Part shown: in pieces, positions 35,101 through 50,100 of the stretch
Layout of the letters: every line of letters starts with the position of its first letter
Position numbering within the stretch: position 1 is the stretch's first letter
DNA from: Ciona intestinalis
Taxonomy: Eukaryota; Chordata; Ascidiacea; Phlebobranchia; Cionidae
Assembly (NCBI RefSeq): GCF_000224145.3
Contig: NC_020174.2
Location: 770,520-834,519, forward strand
Length of the DNA stretch: 64,000 bases
Direction: 5' to 3'
Program-made: the position numbers and the translations under genes
Notes under the pieces: generated by a model
Told to the model about the DNA's origin: nothing
The model's input: the letters and a program-made list of their open reading frames with translations, nothing else
Databases searched by the model: none

Positions 35101-38100
35101 GCCCTCTTTTTTCTATTTAAATGTATTTTTTTAAATGTAAACAGCGCTCTAAAAAAACACAGGCGGCCTCATGGCCCCATGGCTGAACCTTATTAGTTGG
35201 GCATATGCATTGTAACCAAAGGATACCTGGTTTGATGCTTGGCACCGACACAATCTCACCCTTAAACCTAATCCAATCCAACTGCAACATTAACCCCAAA
35301 CACACCACCCACTAACCTGCAACACATAAACCCTCAATGCAGCTCTCCTCAGTGTCATCTGTAGCGTAAGTTGCAACGACTTAAGATCATGACGTTGCGT
35401 AACAAACGATATAACATTTGATCCGTGCACGGCCCTCCCGGCGATGTCATTATTGTTCCCGGATCCTCCCCGCATCAATCTTTTCATGGATGCGGAAGGT
35501 TGGTGGAGGAGGAACGTTCCGGATGGTGAGGCTGGGATGGAGGTGTTAAAGCTTAAATACTATTCTATTAATATTCTATGTGGGTGAGGGCTTGGGCTGG
35601 AGGTGATGTGTTGGGCAAAGGGTTAGTTATTAGATAGGTTGGTATGAGTTCTGTTTGGTACATACCATTAAGCAACTATTCTATATATTCATATATAGAG
35701 GAGTTGTATAGAAAATGAATAATATATATTAGACAGCATCTACATGTAACATGTTATAGAGTAGTGTGGGGCAAGATGGGACACCTTTCAACTCTATTTT
35801 CTCGTCTCATTTAGTAGTAAACAAAGAACATTCAATGAATTATAAAACTATATCCCCACGACTCCCATAGACCGTTGTTAATTGGTTAAAAAACGATCAG
35901 GATATTTGTATATTAAGTGCTAAAGGTGTCCCATCTTCCCCCACCCTACTATATATAAATACCAGTATAAACCAGTATAGGATGAGTATTATGCATCAGA
36001 TAGGGTGCATACTGCTAAGCATCTATAAGTAACATTGCTAACTCCGTTGGTTAAATCACAACCGTTTATTTTATAATCTATGTGGGTGAGGTCTTTGTAG
36101 AGGCCGAGGATTTAAGGGGATTTTTTGGTATTGCTTACAATTTATCACTTCATAAGTGAACACTGTGTTGGGAGCATTGTCCGTTAAGTGTCTTTTTCAA
36201 AGACGCTTACGTCAAACAGTAATGGTACAAGCACTCAGTGTTGAATGCATCTCTGTTATGTTTTTATTTTGTCTAGCACAAAGTTGTAAGTTTCTATGTT
36301 AGAATACTCAATGTTTACCAGTGTGTGTTTATATATAAAATAGGCGTAATAAATACAAACCTGTAATAGAAGCATCCCCACTGCTGCTAATACGATGACG
36401 ATCCGGTTTATTCGGCTGCGAACCAGTTGAAACCGACCTCATTAACCGATTACGACGTAAAAACATGGATGATTCGGTCTGTGGGGATAGAATATTTGAT
36501 TAGAGTGGCTTATACTTAGGGCCTTGTCATGTGAAAAAACTTTTAGCATGTGGAGAAATAAGCCAACTCTGGCATAAATCTCAGGACTGACCTTGACTAT
36601 ATAGAGTACTTTCAAAGTCATTTTAGGAATTTATACAAAATTTAACTGTTCTGAAGTTAATCATTAGTCATTACTCTATAAACCTGTAACATTGGTCTGT
36701 GAATTTGTACAACTTTAAAGAAAAATAATCTTCAGTATATGCTTTTGAGCACCAAAAGTTATTTTACAAAAAGCAACACATTTTACTGACAAGAGTTGTT
36801 CACCTTTTGTGGTGAGCTGTCAGGTGTCACTGACAATCTATTGATTGAATGTTTGAGAAACTTGGTTGAAGTTTGCAGCTGGTTGGACAAAGAACGACTT
36901 CTGTATTCTGCTCCACTGTGCAGTTTCCTACTGTTTGTATAGATGGGTGGGCTATTTAAAGGTTAATATGAAGAGGGTAATATAGTTTGAAAGACCAAAA
37001 CTATCATTGACAAAAGTATCATAACTATTGTTTGTTGAATAGTTAAAATAAATATAACATTTATATAGGACTACAGATTTTGGCAAGCGAACTATTGCCC
37101 CCAATTTAGTTATAAATGCTGTTAAATCTTAATATACACCTTTCTAAATAATGTGATGTTTTAAAACTATACTCATATATCAATATTAATGAAAAAATTA
37201 TATTTTAAACGTAAACACATGCTTGTTTGCACAACATGTATACTTTATGATATATGTTATGTTACCACGTACATGGTGCTGTTAAGAACATATATGTATT
37301 GAAACAGTGCCACCACTTACATAGTATTGGTGATTGGTGAAACTGTATCCTTCCCATTAGTTTGTAAGTAAGCACATGGGTGGTTGGGGAAAGGGGAATG
37401 TGCAAGGCTCATCGTGGGTTGTTCTGTGGGGTAAACATGGTGGGATATTATTGGTTGATACAATATGAAAAACATAACATCAATTTGATATACCACATTG
37501 AATGCAGTAGCGAAAATGCAAGTAATTAAAACGACGAAGAAAAGGGAATCAGAAGCAAAAACAACAGTCGTAAAACTTTAGCAGAGGTAAAAACATCTTA
37601 AGGAAAGTTTCATATAAATGGTGTTTTGCTTAACATATTGTTGCTATGCTATTATATTTACACTTAGTTTATCAAACCTGTTTTTATCCACATATCATCA
37701 TCATTTAAACTTGCCCCAACATTTTCCAACCATTTGTCTTGTTGTGTGGATGAATGGCCTGGAATGTAAAAGCTTATGAAAAAAATAAAACTGACGCATA
37801 TAACTGAGTGTACAACACCGGGGTAATGAGACAACTTTGACCTAAATCCCAGGTTCCATGGCATGAGGGCTTCAAGCATATGGAATATGTGTATTGGGGA
37901 AACATAAACACACAAAACCATCAAAATACAGAGCACAACTGTATTAACCTCTAAGCATTTAATATTAGATTGCCAAAAAAATCGTTAGAAACCAACTAGA
38001 AATTACGAAGTTTAAATCTCAGTATGGTTGGTAGGTAGTTTACTTTAAGTTTCACTCACCAGATAATAGATTTTTATTCTTGTGTTCAAACAGTCGATGT

Positions 38101-41100
38101 GGTCCACGTGCTGCACTTACAAGGTTGAGTAGAAACATTGCATTGTCTTTCATAACCTGTATGGCGGTTAAGTATATAAGCTGCACTCTATGGTATATTT
38201 GGGCAAGGTTAAAGTGATTCAATACTTTATTTAAACGGTGAAATTAAAGTAAACACACATGGTTCTATTTAAAATGATTAAAGTCCTACATTATTAAACT
38301 TATGAACTTTACAGATGGTATGAGCCAAAAAAGTTGGAATTTTGAAAAAAAAAAAAAAAAACTTTTTTAGGCTAATTCTTGCTACAAGTTAACTGTGACT
38401 GAGACCACACCTTTGATATATCGCATTGTACAACTTTATAAATGTACAATAGGAATGAAATTTGCTTACCTGATGGGCACTTGTTGGTTGTAGCAGCAAC
38501 TTGTGCAGCTTATTTGCCCAATTACTTGAACCTTTCTTTACATTGGTGTTCTTAGATGTGCTGGGTGAGGTGGCTGATTTCTTATTGGTCAAATATCTGG
38601 GTTAAGATGGTGAATATAATACAGGTGTCTCATGTCTGTTTTATATAAGAGGCATAAAATAAATGTAACTTATTTATCCTTATACGGCGGAGCAATGGCA
38701 GTTGTTGTAACACGGGTTTACTGTTTCATACACCTCGTGGCCGCCTATGAGTTATCACGCATGTAACTTTGTGACATTGTATGTGATTACTTTTAGGATA
38801 TATTTATTTTTAATGCCCACATAGCGGCAACGGCAAGCCTCAAACTCGTAACTTCTAGAGTAGAGGCAGGCGTGCTAACCACTGTGTCACAGCACTAAAT
38901 CTAAAACACAATCTAACAAAGAAACAACACTAATAAAACTAAATATATAAACCCAAGATAAATTAAACAAGAACAGAATAAAACACGCCAAACAACAATC
39001 GTAATACTCACGATTCCCTGCATGTAATACATAGTAGAAACCAGGTACTTCCCCCTACCCCCCCATCTCCGCAATCACCCGCCCAACCCCCACAATAATG
39101 ACCACTGCTGTTGTAACCAAGACCTCCAGCGAACTTCCCACAACCAGGGTGGCTCTGTCAGGGAAACGTAAGGGTTTATCATTCATATACATATACAGCA
39201 TAAATATGATGGAAAAAAAAAATTGCTTATCATACTATATTACTATATATATATGTTCTGTTACTTCTGCTACCAGGCATTACGTCAAATATTATTTTTT
39301 TGGCTCCTACAGTAATTTAATATTTTATATATCAGAGGAACCAGAAAAAGACCATTACCTATAGTCCTATACCTATATATATATGTATATATGTATATAT
39401 ATAGGGAGAGAAATGAGATGAAACGTAAAGCTTCGATGCCATACAACCGCTCATTACGTATATATGGGTATTAAAGTAATAATTACATAAAGGGAATTAA
39501 CACTGTACAATAGGTAAATCACCTGTTTCATATGATAAGTAACTGGGTATGGCTGCATCTTGTCGCATAGATCGCACACAATGTCCTTGAAGTGGTCACC
39601 TCTGCCGTCTGAGATTAATATTTTAATAAAAATTTTTGATATATTTAATGTAGCATAAAAATAAGGGCAAAAATAACGTTGGCTGCCATACATTTATTTA
39701 TTTATCTAAATGCTATAGAACTACTAATGTATTACCTTGTGAGAGTTGAAAATGGGATAAATAGACAGTATGTTACAATATGCAGACAATTGCTTTTTTT
39801 ATAAGAGAAATCTAACACCTTAGCCATCATATACATTCACTTTAAGTGCAATGTTTTCTAACATATCACTTTGTTCAGTAGGAAAGGACATGAACGGACA
39901 GCGAGTTACAGCATGCAGACAAGAGCGTGTTTTAGAAACCCATTTTTCACACATAAACACACAGTATAACATCAAATGCCTTACCTTGTACAGTAGGGAA
40001 CGGCATAAACGGACGAATGGCTGGTGGTTGTTGATTGTTTCTTCTCTGACGAAGCTGTTGAATTGTGACATCATGGAATCTCATCATGTCTTTGTATTTC
40101 TTATTCTTAAGTTAAATGCCTACTATTTACTGAGGGAGACCCAGTTTTACCATCATACTGGTGGTTTAGGAGTGATTTTTATTCTTTTTTAGAAAATAAT
40201 TAATTTTTAGAAAATTTTTTTGGGGAAATAAAAAAACTTGTTATTTATTTTGTCTTTATAAGGTTTTTTATATCCCTTTTCATTTTTTAAAGCAAAAAAT
40301 AAGTGTGCAGATTTTAGACATTCTATTCCTATTTATTCTGTAAGTTATGACGTAAGATGTATGTCAGAATACCCCAACCCAACCTATACCCATACCTAGC
40401 CCCATATACTTGTATTGTGCAAATATACGACTTCACCCTTGTTACACCTCATACCTCTAAATCATTGAAACCGTTGGCAACAATATTGGCTCGTTTCCGC
40501 TTGGGTGCTTTAGATGGTGGGGGGGTGGTCGCATCTTTCTGACTGTTCAGGTTGTGTGATGATGGGACAGGGGGTAGAAGGTTCTGGAACAAATACGTTT
40601 ATTAATTTAATTCTGAAAGATCAAAATGTTTTTGTACTTTGGTACATAACTGCGTCAACAATTTGATGACCAATTCAAAATGCCTTCATCAGCGTATTTA
40701 TATATTAGTTCTTTGGCAGCATGTCATAGTGGTTAGCACCTGCATCTAGCCTTATGTGTGATGATGCTTTCATTTTTTTTAAATTGTCCGCCATACATTA
40801 AAAACATAAAAAAACACCCACAAAGTTAAATGTGTGGTAACTAGTAAGCGGCATAATCTGTATAATGCAGAACAAATATCGCTTAATGCAAGTTATGACC
40901 CAACATTCATTCAGACGACAACCTGAATATGCTGTATAAAGGTAGAATAATAAACAGCATGAGAGCTGTTTTGGAAAACATTTTATAAATATCTACCTGG
41001 TTTCGAACAGCCAGTTTAGTGATGGTTTCTGACAGACTGACCCATATCATGGCAAGATACACCAGTGTACCAGGTGGTTGACTCCATTCATTTGATGAGC

Positions 41101-44100
41101 CTTCTGTAAGGTTGTTTTAAACAGGCTTTATTTATTTATATAATATTCGGTAAAATGAGGTTGTTTTGTACACACGTATTAACCATGTTATTATATTAAA
41201 ATTACCCATGCTATACTTTAAAATAAAGCCTGGATAAAATGTGATAATGGCCTACTGTTTACATAAGTTATCTGCCAAACTGAAGCAGCATTATTATAAC
41301 AAGGACTTAAAATTTTTCTGTGCCAATACAATAAAAATCTTAATATAGGTTGTTATGTTCACAATGTAGAACCTTGTGTGTTAGATGACGTATCACTTGA
41401 TCTACGAGGAGTTGAAGTCCCCTCAGTTACAACTGGAACAAAAATGGAGTTTAAATTGTTTGTTTTACAGTAAAACCTTGTTAAAACAAAGGTAACAGGC
41501 AACAACACTAGTCTAAATGCTAGCCGAACTTCACTCATATAGATTAGGATATAGTGTCTATCGAAAGGTTATATTAGAAAAAAAAGGGAATTCCTGTTAA
41601 AAAGCATAACTACCCCACAGTGGGGTATTGGGCCAACTCTGGCTTAGGTCCCAGGTTCCATTGCATGTCACACCATATGATTTCTCATAATATAGAATAG
41701 AATTATGATCTTACAAATCACCCACAAAGTAACATACATGGTAACTCGTAAGCTGGCTCGAGGTGTTAAACCCGTGTGATAACGACTGTCGTTTTCCGGC
41801 CACGCGAGGATAAAGTAAGTTACATTCATTCATTCAACAACTTACCATTAGTAACATGCTTCATAATTTGTGAACGCTGAGTTCGGTTGAATTTAAGGAA
41901 TGATGAACAAGCCATAGCGTCGTGTACAATTCCCTCGTGCCATACAAACGCTGCAAATACTGCTCTCGCACATTCAGCCACTAGGGGAGATAGAGCTTCA
42001 CTAGTCTCCGAACGACTGGTAAGGAATTTTGGTTTAAGTATTTTAGGAAAATTTAGAATTTAAAAATCTTTAAAAAAATCATTAATTTGGACTTAAGTAT
42101 TTTATTTTTTAGTTTAGTTAAACTATTTTGATTGTAATTTGGGGTTACATAACTACAAGTACAACATTTTTTGGGATTTATGAAAAAAAATTTATTACTT
42201 ACTTTATTTTATGAGGGTAAGTTTTCTGCTGGTTCGTCAACTTGACTGGAGTTTCTTTCTTTAATCTGAAAACAAAGTTAAAAGTTTTTAATAAAAGTGA
42301 ATAATAAACAAATATTATCAAGTTTTTCAGAATATATAAGTCACTATTTTATATATATTTATAACAGCACCCTTTTACTAAAATTTAAAACCTGTTACTT
42401 ACTGTGAATGAAACATCTTTGAACGTGGAATCTCCTTCTTAGGAATTGCACCACTAGCTGCAGTAGAGAGCTTGGTTTGATTGACAGGTTGTTTACTCGG
42501 AGATAAGATATTTCCTTCAACGTCTACGACATCATCAATGAACGGGATATCCTCACCACCGTTCATGTGGGCTACCTCAACTTTTTTTACTCCCCCACGA
42601 ATAGATTTCGATCTCGCCCCATCATTAGGATGATCCTTCAATGATTTTGCAACTTCTTTTGATGCGGATGCAGTCGTCTTCTTAGTGGGAGACTTCTTGA
42701 ATGTCTTCTTCTTTGCACCATCGGAGGACCCAGAATCACGTCTTCCTAAACTCGACTTACGCCCCCCGCGCTCCAACCTCTGCGAGGATGCAGTTCGTTG
42801 CAGCGGAGCATTGTGGGAAGTTTTCTTCGTTCGTGGTGAAGAGTGACTCCTAGTGTTGGAAGTTGCGCTGGAGGATCGACCACGAAGAGACGAGAGAGGG
42901 TCCGGTAGTTTCTTTTCACCTGGAAAAAGAAAAAAAAGTCGGATATAAAAAAACCTAGATATAAAATTGAGAAGGCACATTTTTAGAAACAAGGGGACAT
43001 TAAATAACATTATATGTTTTAATTTAAAATTTTTATGCTATTATTTTCCTTAGCATAGTATTAGTATGCAAAGATTGGAGAATGATTGGAAAGAGCAACC
43101 ACATAGATACATTATCAACTAATAAAAAAGTAACTTAACAACCCCAATTTGGATAATGTGCCTGCCTAAATCACAGTTTCATGGAGTGGCCACTGCAGGA
43201 CCTTACCCAAGTAGAATACAATAATAGCAGTCTGAATTACCATTAGTTTTGCTCTTGAGCGATCTTTGGACTTCCGAATCTGAAGACGATCGATGATGTT
43301 TCTTTATCTTCTCCTTTAAGTGAGATGAAGGATCATCAACCTCCAACTTCCTCCCTTCCTCTGGATGATCCTTGAAGCTGGGACTGGATGCGAGGAGAAG
43401 ATCAACTGCATCTCCATCTTTAGACTGAGGATCAGTGAAAGGGTTGGTAAGTTTAGCAAGAGCTGCTCCTCTGATGGCTGATTCACTCAATGATCCGTTA
43501 GACATGTTAACGTTGAGGTTCACGCTTGTTTCCGGGGTGTTGAGGTTTGTTGAAGATCTAGATTTGCGAGAAACAGACTGAAGGTACTGCGTGCCGTCAT
43601 GCGTGACTGCGAGCGTCCAGCCATGACCAGCTTCTTGAGCTTCGAGACAGAACCTGGGAGTACGTGGAAATTTTAGGAAACTGTGTGGATGGAAAGCCAA
43701 GAATTCTGGTGGGACCAGAAAAAGTTACACAAGACAACCCTTATAACCCTTAAGTCTGTAACCATAACCACTATATAGATGAGGTCCTACAGCGTGCCAC
43801 GAGACCTGATATTTAGGTCGGAATTGACCGTATCATCTTTTATAAAGTGCATTCATATTACTTAAATAATTACCATAAAACTTGGAACTTCATTGCATAT
43901 TATTATACTTGATGTTACAATACACTTAAACAAGCTACTTATTTACCACATACCATGGAATACAGATGCCAGGTTCACAGTTAACAATGTAATGTATTAT
44001 TAACAGTATTGATATCTATAACTTACTTAGTAAGTTGTGTTGAATGCATAAGAAGCCAGATTCCTGTTTTATCTGTGGTTACATCAACAGACATGAAGGA

Positions 44101-47100
44101 ATTCCCTGATACAAGTTTACCTGTGGATGATATACATGGTTGTATGCAGTGGCGCAGCCATGGGGGTTTCGGGGGTCGTGACTCCCCACTTTTAAACCAA
44201 AAAAAAAAATTTTTTTTAAATGTAAAAAAAAAATTGTTTGAAAAATTTTCTGATTAAAACCCTCCCCCTTATTTTTTTTGGCTGCGCCACTGGTTGTATA
44301 TATATATCGTGCGGTATATATTAATATGTAGATTGACCATGAAATGTGCCTTGTTTATCCTGGCCTAGCTGTGTAATTTAGAAGTTAAACACAGGTGTAC
44401 TGTTTATACACCTGTGATAGCTTACAAGTTATCATGTAACGTAACTTATTTGTCCTTTCATGGCAGGGCAATTCAGAAGTTGGGTATTCTGTTTAATACA
44501 CTTCGTTATTGTTTAATAAACCACGCTTACAAGTTATCACCTATGAACCTTCAGGTATCAATATTTTTCATATTTTTCCATGCATTGCTTCAATCCAGAT
44601 CAAAAAATCAAAGGTGCTTACCTATTGGTGGGGATTTAATATTAGGATTGTATCGAATGTTATGCCCCGCCACCCCACACTTTATCACTTGGTATTCCCC
44701 TGATCCTCTGAAGTCCTTTGTCTTCGGAGCAGTTGGGCTGAAAAGGGTGGGGAAGAGATCGGAGGATTTGGATGGAGTGGATGAAGATGCTCCGAAGAGA
44801 GAGGAGCTGAAGGAGGGATGTTGTTGGGCGGATGAAGCTTGATCCTGGAGGTACAGATTGAAAGTTAAAATTTTTGAATTTTAAAATTTTGTAATTTTTT
44901 TTGTGTTGAAAATTACCATTGGCGGCCACCTTTCCACTACCTCTTTAAAACCCTTTAAACAGACTTAAGCATCTGGTGAAGTGGTAACACTCTAGGAGTT
45001 CAGTAATGGACCCACTTAGGCCTAAATATCAGTCTCATGGTGTGCTTGCTGTAGGATTACACCCATATACAATAAACTATGCTATGGTTTATGTTAATAA
45101 GCCAACTCTGGCCTAAATCCCTGGACCTCATAAGTGCCTCTGCATAGAACCTGCATATATGACAACCACAACGTATACTCACCACTACAATAGGAGGTTT
45201 CGTGGGATCATCTTTTTTATCGACTTCTTCTATTTTTGGGCTTGATTTCTCAACAGGCACAAGGAAGGTTCTCCCATTATGTTTATGATGCGAGATACAC
45301 CATGCGTCTACTATGGTTGAATCACTGCAGTATTTATCACAACTTGCCTGTGTATAATGGTGGGGGGAATGAAATTGGGGTTAATTCTTAAACTGTGTGT
45401 TATGTATAGCTGTATTTGCTTATCAGCCGTTACTGGGTCAACTCAGATCTTGTTTACCGCCAAGTCCTTTAATATTCTCATATCTGTATTGTATTGTTAT
45501 TGTTGCATATACTGTATTAATAAAAGAAATTGGGGATAAAGCAAGAAGTGCATTGTTGGTGTACGTGTCCTTAGGCAAGACACTTAAAGGTCATTTCGCT
45601 AGCACAGTGGTCAAGTTTAGTCCAATCAAAATAGGATGTAGAAACAACTGTCCTTTTATTTTCATAAAAATTGCTTGCAACTTTGGGACAACAATAACAA
45701 AAAATCCCAGAAAATCGTTTTTGAACTAACAAAATGCTTGCCAGCAACAGCAAATACAAAAAAGTATAATGTTAGTAATAAATTACCTTGCCGAGTTTAA
45801 CCCACGAACCATCGGTGTTACGAATCTCTTCCGTAAACTCAATGATGTCATCATATTTTAACAAGCCAATCTGTTAAGAGGGGTGGAGGGGTAACACTAT
45901 ATGTGGTATATTAGGTTAATTAGTTTTTTGTTAAAACACGCTGTGTAAATAAGAAATGTTTTGTGCTAAGGGCATTTATCTTGTCTCATTGTATTATACT
46001 AAATTATACATACAAAGAATATCAGAAGAGATATATACACCAAGTGCAACTACATCCCAACAATGTTACACCAGATTTATTAACAGAAACATGACATTTA
46101 TAGATTGCATTTCACTACTTTCACACTACTTTCGCATTTTCACACTACTTTCACCAATGTACTGCTTTTCGCTACTTTTCACACTACTTTATTTTACACT
46201 AATCCACTTATCAATCTTAGCCATAGCATGCCATTCTATTCTATTCAGGGGTAATGAGCCAATTCTGGCCTAAATCCAGGCACCCATAACATCCTACGAT
46301 GCGGGATTTTAACCATATGGAACAAATAGCAAGCCACGCTGCGGGACCTTAGCCATGTAAACAGATACTAAAGGTGAAAATTACGATATTTATGTAGAAC
46401 AGAACTAAACACCTGTGGGCTTTGTAGAGTAGGGTTGCTTCTTATTCTCAATCCTCTACTATTTCTCGTCGCAAACCTTCGTAACTTGGTGCTTGATGCC
46501 TCCACCAAGTGGTTGGTAGGTAACCGAGGTTGTTCCGTGCATCCATGAGGAGCTTCCACAACATCCACTATATGACGAGGACCTTTCAACTTTTGATCCA
46601 GTGTAACTTGTAACGTGTATGTTGATACTAGGGATGGAATCCATGTAGCGCGGTACACACCTGTGAGATATGTTATTAAAGCTCCCCATTGCCTATCGAT
46701 TTATGTTGTACACATACATTTTAAATATTATCAATTTTCTTATTATATAATGTTATTAAAGTGACTTTTATAACTAAACCATTTAATGTTTTATTCAAAT
46801 AAGCATTTTGCACATTTACAACTTTTTATACACCTGTGAGAAGAAAATTTTGTTAAGTTTTTAGTGGTACAAGCATCTTTTGAATGTATTACACTTTTTT
46901 TTCATATTTTCCTTTGTTCTTACAAATACCCCTTTATTTTATAGTAGCTTTAGTATTGTGTACACACGCATTATGAATGTTATTACCCTATCCGGTTTTC
47001 CTTCTATTCTATATGGGGGATTTCTCCCTTTTTCTCTTATATTACTTAATGTTATTAAAGTCTCTTATCGTTTTTGTAGCTTTTTTTAATTAAGCATTTC

Positions 47101-50100
47101 TTATAAGAAGTACTTTTTGGAAGAGCCAACTGTGGCCTAAATCCTCATAATAAATGTAAGTAACTTACTTTACCTTGCATGGCCGGAAATGACAGTCGTT
47201 ATAATACCGGTGCTACTACACCTCGTGCCAGCTTACGAGTTACCATGTATGTTACTTTGTGAGTGATTATTTTTAGGGGGATTATTTAAAAATATTTTTA
47301 TGTATAGCCGATAATTAGGACAACCATTAGTGACCAATGTGTTAGAGCAATTGCCGTTAAGTGTCTTGCCCAAGGACACTAACGCCCTAACGCCCACATT
47401 GGTGGCAGGGTCGGGCCTTGAACCCATTACCTCTGGGTTACATGCAGGCGCGCTAACCACTATTCCACGGCGCCTGGGCAAAACAGTTTACTAATAATAA
47501 CAGTTTAATTTTCATCCAAAACTACAAACAAACCAACAACAAGCTACCCACCATCTCCCACCCCAGCCACAAGTATTGTCTCAGTTTTCAAAGTTTTCTT
47601 GAGTGGGTACGCAAGCCTTAGTTCTTCAAATGAATATTTCTTATAAGCTCTCATCATAGTGATTGAATGATATTTGGAATCCCGGTGTTTTGTGACTTCA
47701 TATCTCGCTTCAAACGATGGGGTCGGTGTGGTGGGTGATATATCGGGGGTGGCTGCGTATAAGGGACCTGGGTTATGTGTAGTTGTTGTACAAAGTTATA
47801 TATAAGAAAGTTAGACTTTTTATATGTTGATTAAAAAAATAGGATGACATTGCTATAATACAGTTCATGGTTTTACAAACATTGTTTTATATAAAGGAAG
47901 AAACAAGAGTTATTTATAAGAAGGCATAGATGTCATGTATGTGTATCTAAGATCTTGGGTGACATTGTTAAAATACAGTTGGGCTTATAGTGTTTTTCAA
48001 CAATTTTTGCATTAAAGTATAAAATTATGATTATTATCTAGTCAAAATGTCATAAAATAACGGCTTTTATATTTTGTTTTTAATTTTTTGCTTCACTAGA
48101 TAACACACAACTTTTTTTATACTTTGAATTCATTAAAATAAATAAGTCTTACTGTTCTTTCAATTTACCAAAAATATGNNNNNNNNNNNNNNNNNNNNNN
48201 NNNNNNNNNNNNNNNNNNNNNNNNNNNNTTGACACAAAATGGCCGCCAGGCAACAATAAGTTGTGGAACTAATATTTTTCACAGCTTCACATAACTCACC
48301 AATTACACCAACATTGGCGTGCATATTAGCAGCCGAATGTGGTCTGGCTGACAATTCAACTTTAAGTGTTGGTACATGGACTGACTTTCCATATTGGTCC
48401 CTTGTAATAATAGTAATAGATGTTGGCAGTGTGTGGATCAGTGTCTTGGTGTTCAAACGAAGGAGACAGTTCGAAGGATCAACGTAAGAATCGGGTTGTA
48501 ACCATCTGGATGTAAGTGGTCAAGTTTATGTACATTCATATTTTTACAAGTTAATATAAACATTGGGGAATATATAAGTTGTTAAATATATAAATATTTT
48601 TATTATCAGAATGGAAAAACAAAGTAAATGTTAGACCAAGTACAATACTTTGACTTTGATATAACGACAAAATGTCAAAATGTTATATGCTGACCAATAC
48701 CTTATATTTTTTAAACATAAAAAAGCAAGGACCCTTAAATTTTGTAAAGAGTTATTAGACAATTTTCACATTTTTTCCGAAAATCATTGATGTATTCTAG
48801 CTAACACGAATATTATGTAATAACATACACAACACATAAAACCCAAACCAAGCCAATATTAAATGTCATTCGTTAAAATGCAGATAACCCAACCAAATAC
48901 CAACACCCTACCATACACTACATGGAAGTGAAACTAACCAAATTTCAAGTAGCCAGCTCAATATACCCCCCCCCCCCTTAGCTCAATATAACCCCTCCCC
49001 CCAGCTCAATATACCCCCCCCCAGCACAATATAACCCCCCAGCTCAATATACCCCCCCAGCTCAATATAACCCCTCACCTTGCCAATCTTCCACCACTTG
49101 TCTCAGGTGTTGCCGATACAAAATCAAGAAGGAAAGTTCGTTCTTTGGATCCTTCGCTTATTGGGAGGTTTCCTATATAGTTGGAAAAATGTAAATTATT
49201 TCTGGCAACAACAGCAACAAATTTAAAAATGGGTGCTTCACACTCAGAAAAGTCATATTTGCAATGTCGTTGGTTCATAAATTAATCTTTAAAATTATTC
49301 AAAAATACTCTTTCTAAAACATAAATGTAGTTGTAGACATATAAAATAATGCCCCAAGTTACCTGTTAAAGCTTCTGATGCACCAGGGAAACTATCCAAA
49401 TGCAAACCAGGTAAGAATAACGATGGATGATGTTCTAATGTAACGGATGCTGTGCTCTCTATCGCCTTTAAGTGTTCACGACGGTCCTCTTGCTCATCCA
49501 ACGAGAGGGAGGAGAAATTGCTCTCACTTTCATCCTCTGTGAATGATTATTATGACATCATAGTTAAAACAAATTCTAGTTCCACCTTAATCATAAAAAA
49601 TCATAACAAAATCATAAAAAAAAATAGGAAATGTATATTGTATATAAGAGCATCTTATTTTTGTGTTGTTAACAGCTGTAGCTTTTTTGATAACACCTTT
49701 AGTTACCTTATTGTATATATAAAAATAATTATCTATATGCATGGTTATAACAACTTTCATTGCGAAATATCCTGTTTAACACAAATCCAACCAACTGCCC
49801 ACAGCTGGAAATGAACCTTCATCAGGTTAATGGAAGCAAAACCTGCTACGTTGATCATCTCGCTCACTAAACATAAACCTTCGTCTGCACAACTATCAGG
49901 GAGGGTCTGGTAACCTGGGGTGTGGTGAGACATTAGGTTGATACTTAGTAGGGTAGCTGAAAATTTCCAAACTTACTATGATAATCTTATTCTAAACCAT
50001 TTTTATATTTTATGGGGAGCAACTGAGTTATGGATGGGATCACGAACGGAGTCACAATGGTCGAATGAACGATTTACATAAGCTTCCTGGGTGTTTGAAA

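Larger units (their letters stand above)
46413..48505 (-). other. MYCBP2: MYCBP2 segment: filamin-type Ig repeat
   Basis: Exons 48300-48505, 47552-47767 and 46413-46660. Encodes SITIITRDQYGKSVHVPTLK, SFEELRLAYPLKKT and TWIPSLVSTYTLQVTLD, a filamin/ABP280-like fold. A 50-N gap (48179-48228) lies in the intron just downstream of the first of these exons. Confidence 0.9.

Noticed and set aside
44414..44842. 142-aa plus-strand open frame
   Set aside because: It is the antisense shadow of MYCBP2 exon 44622-44844.
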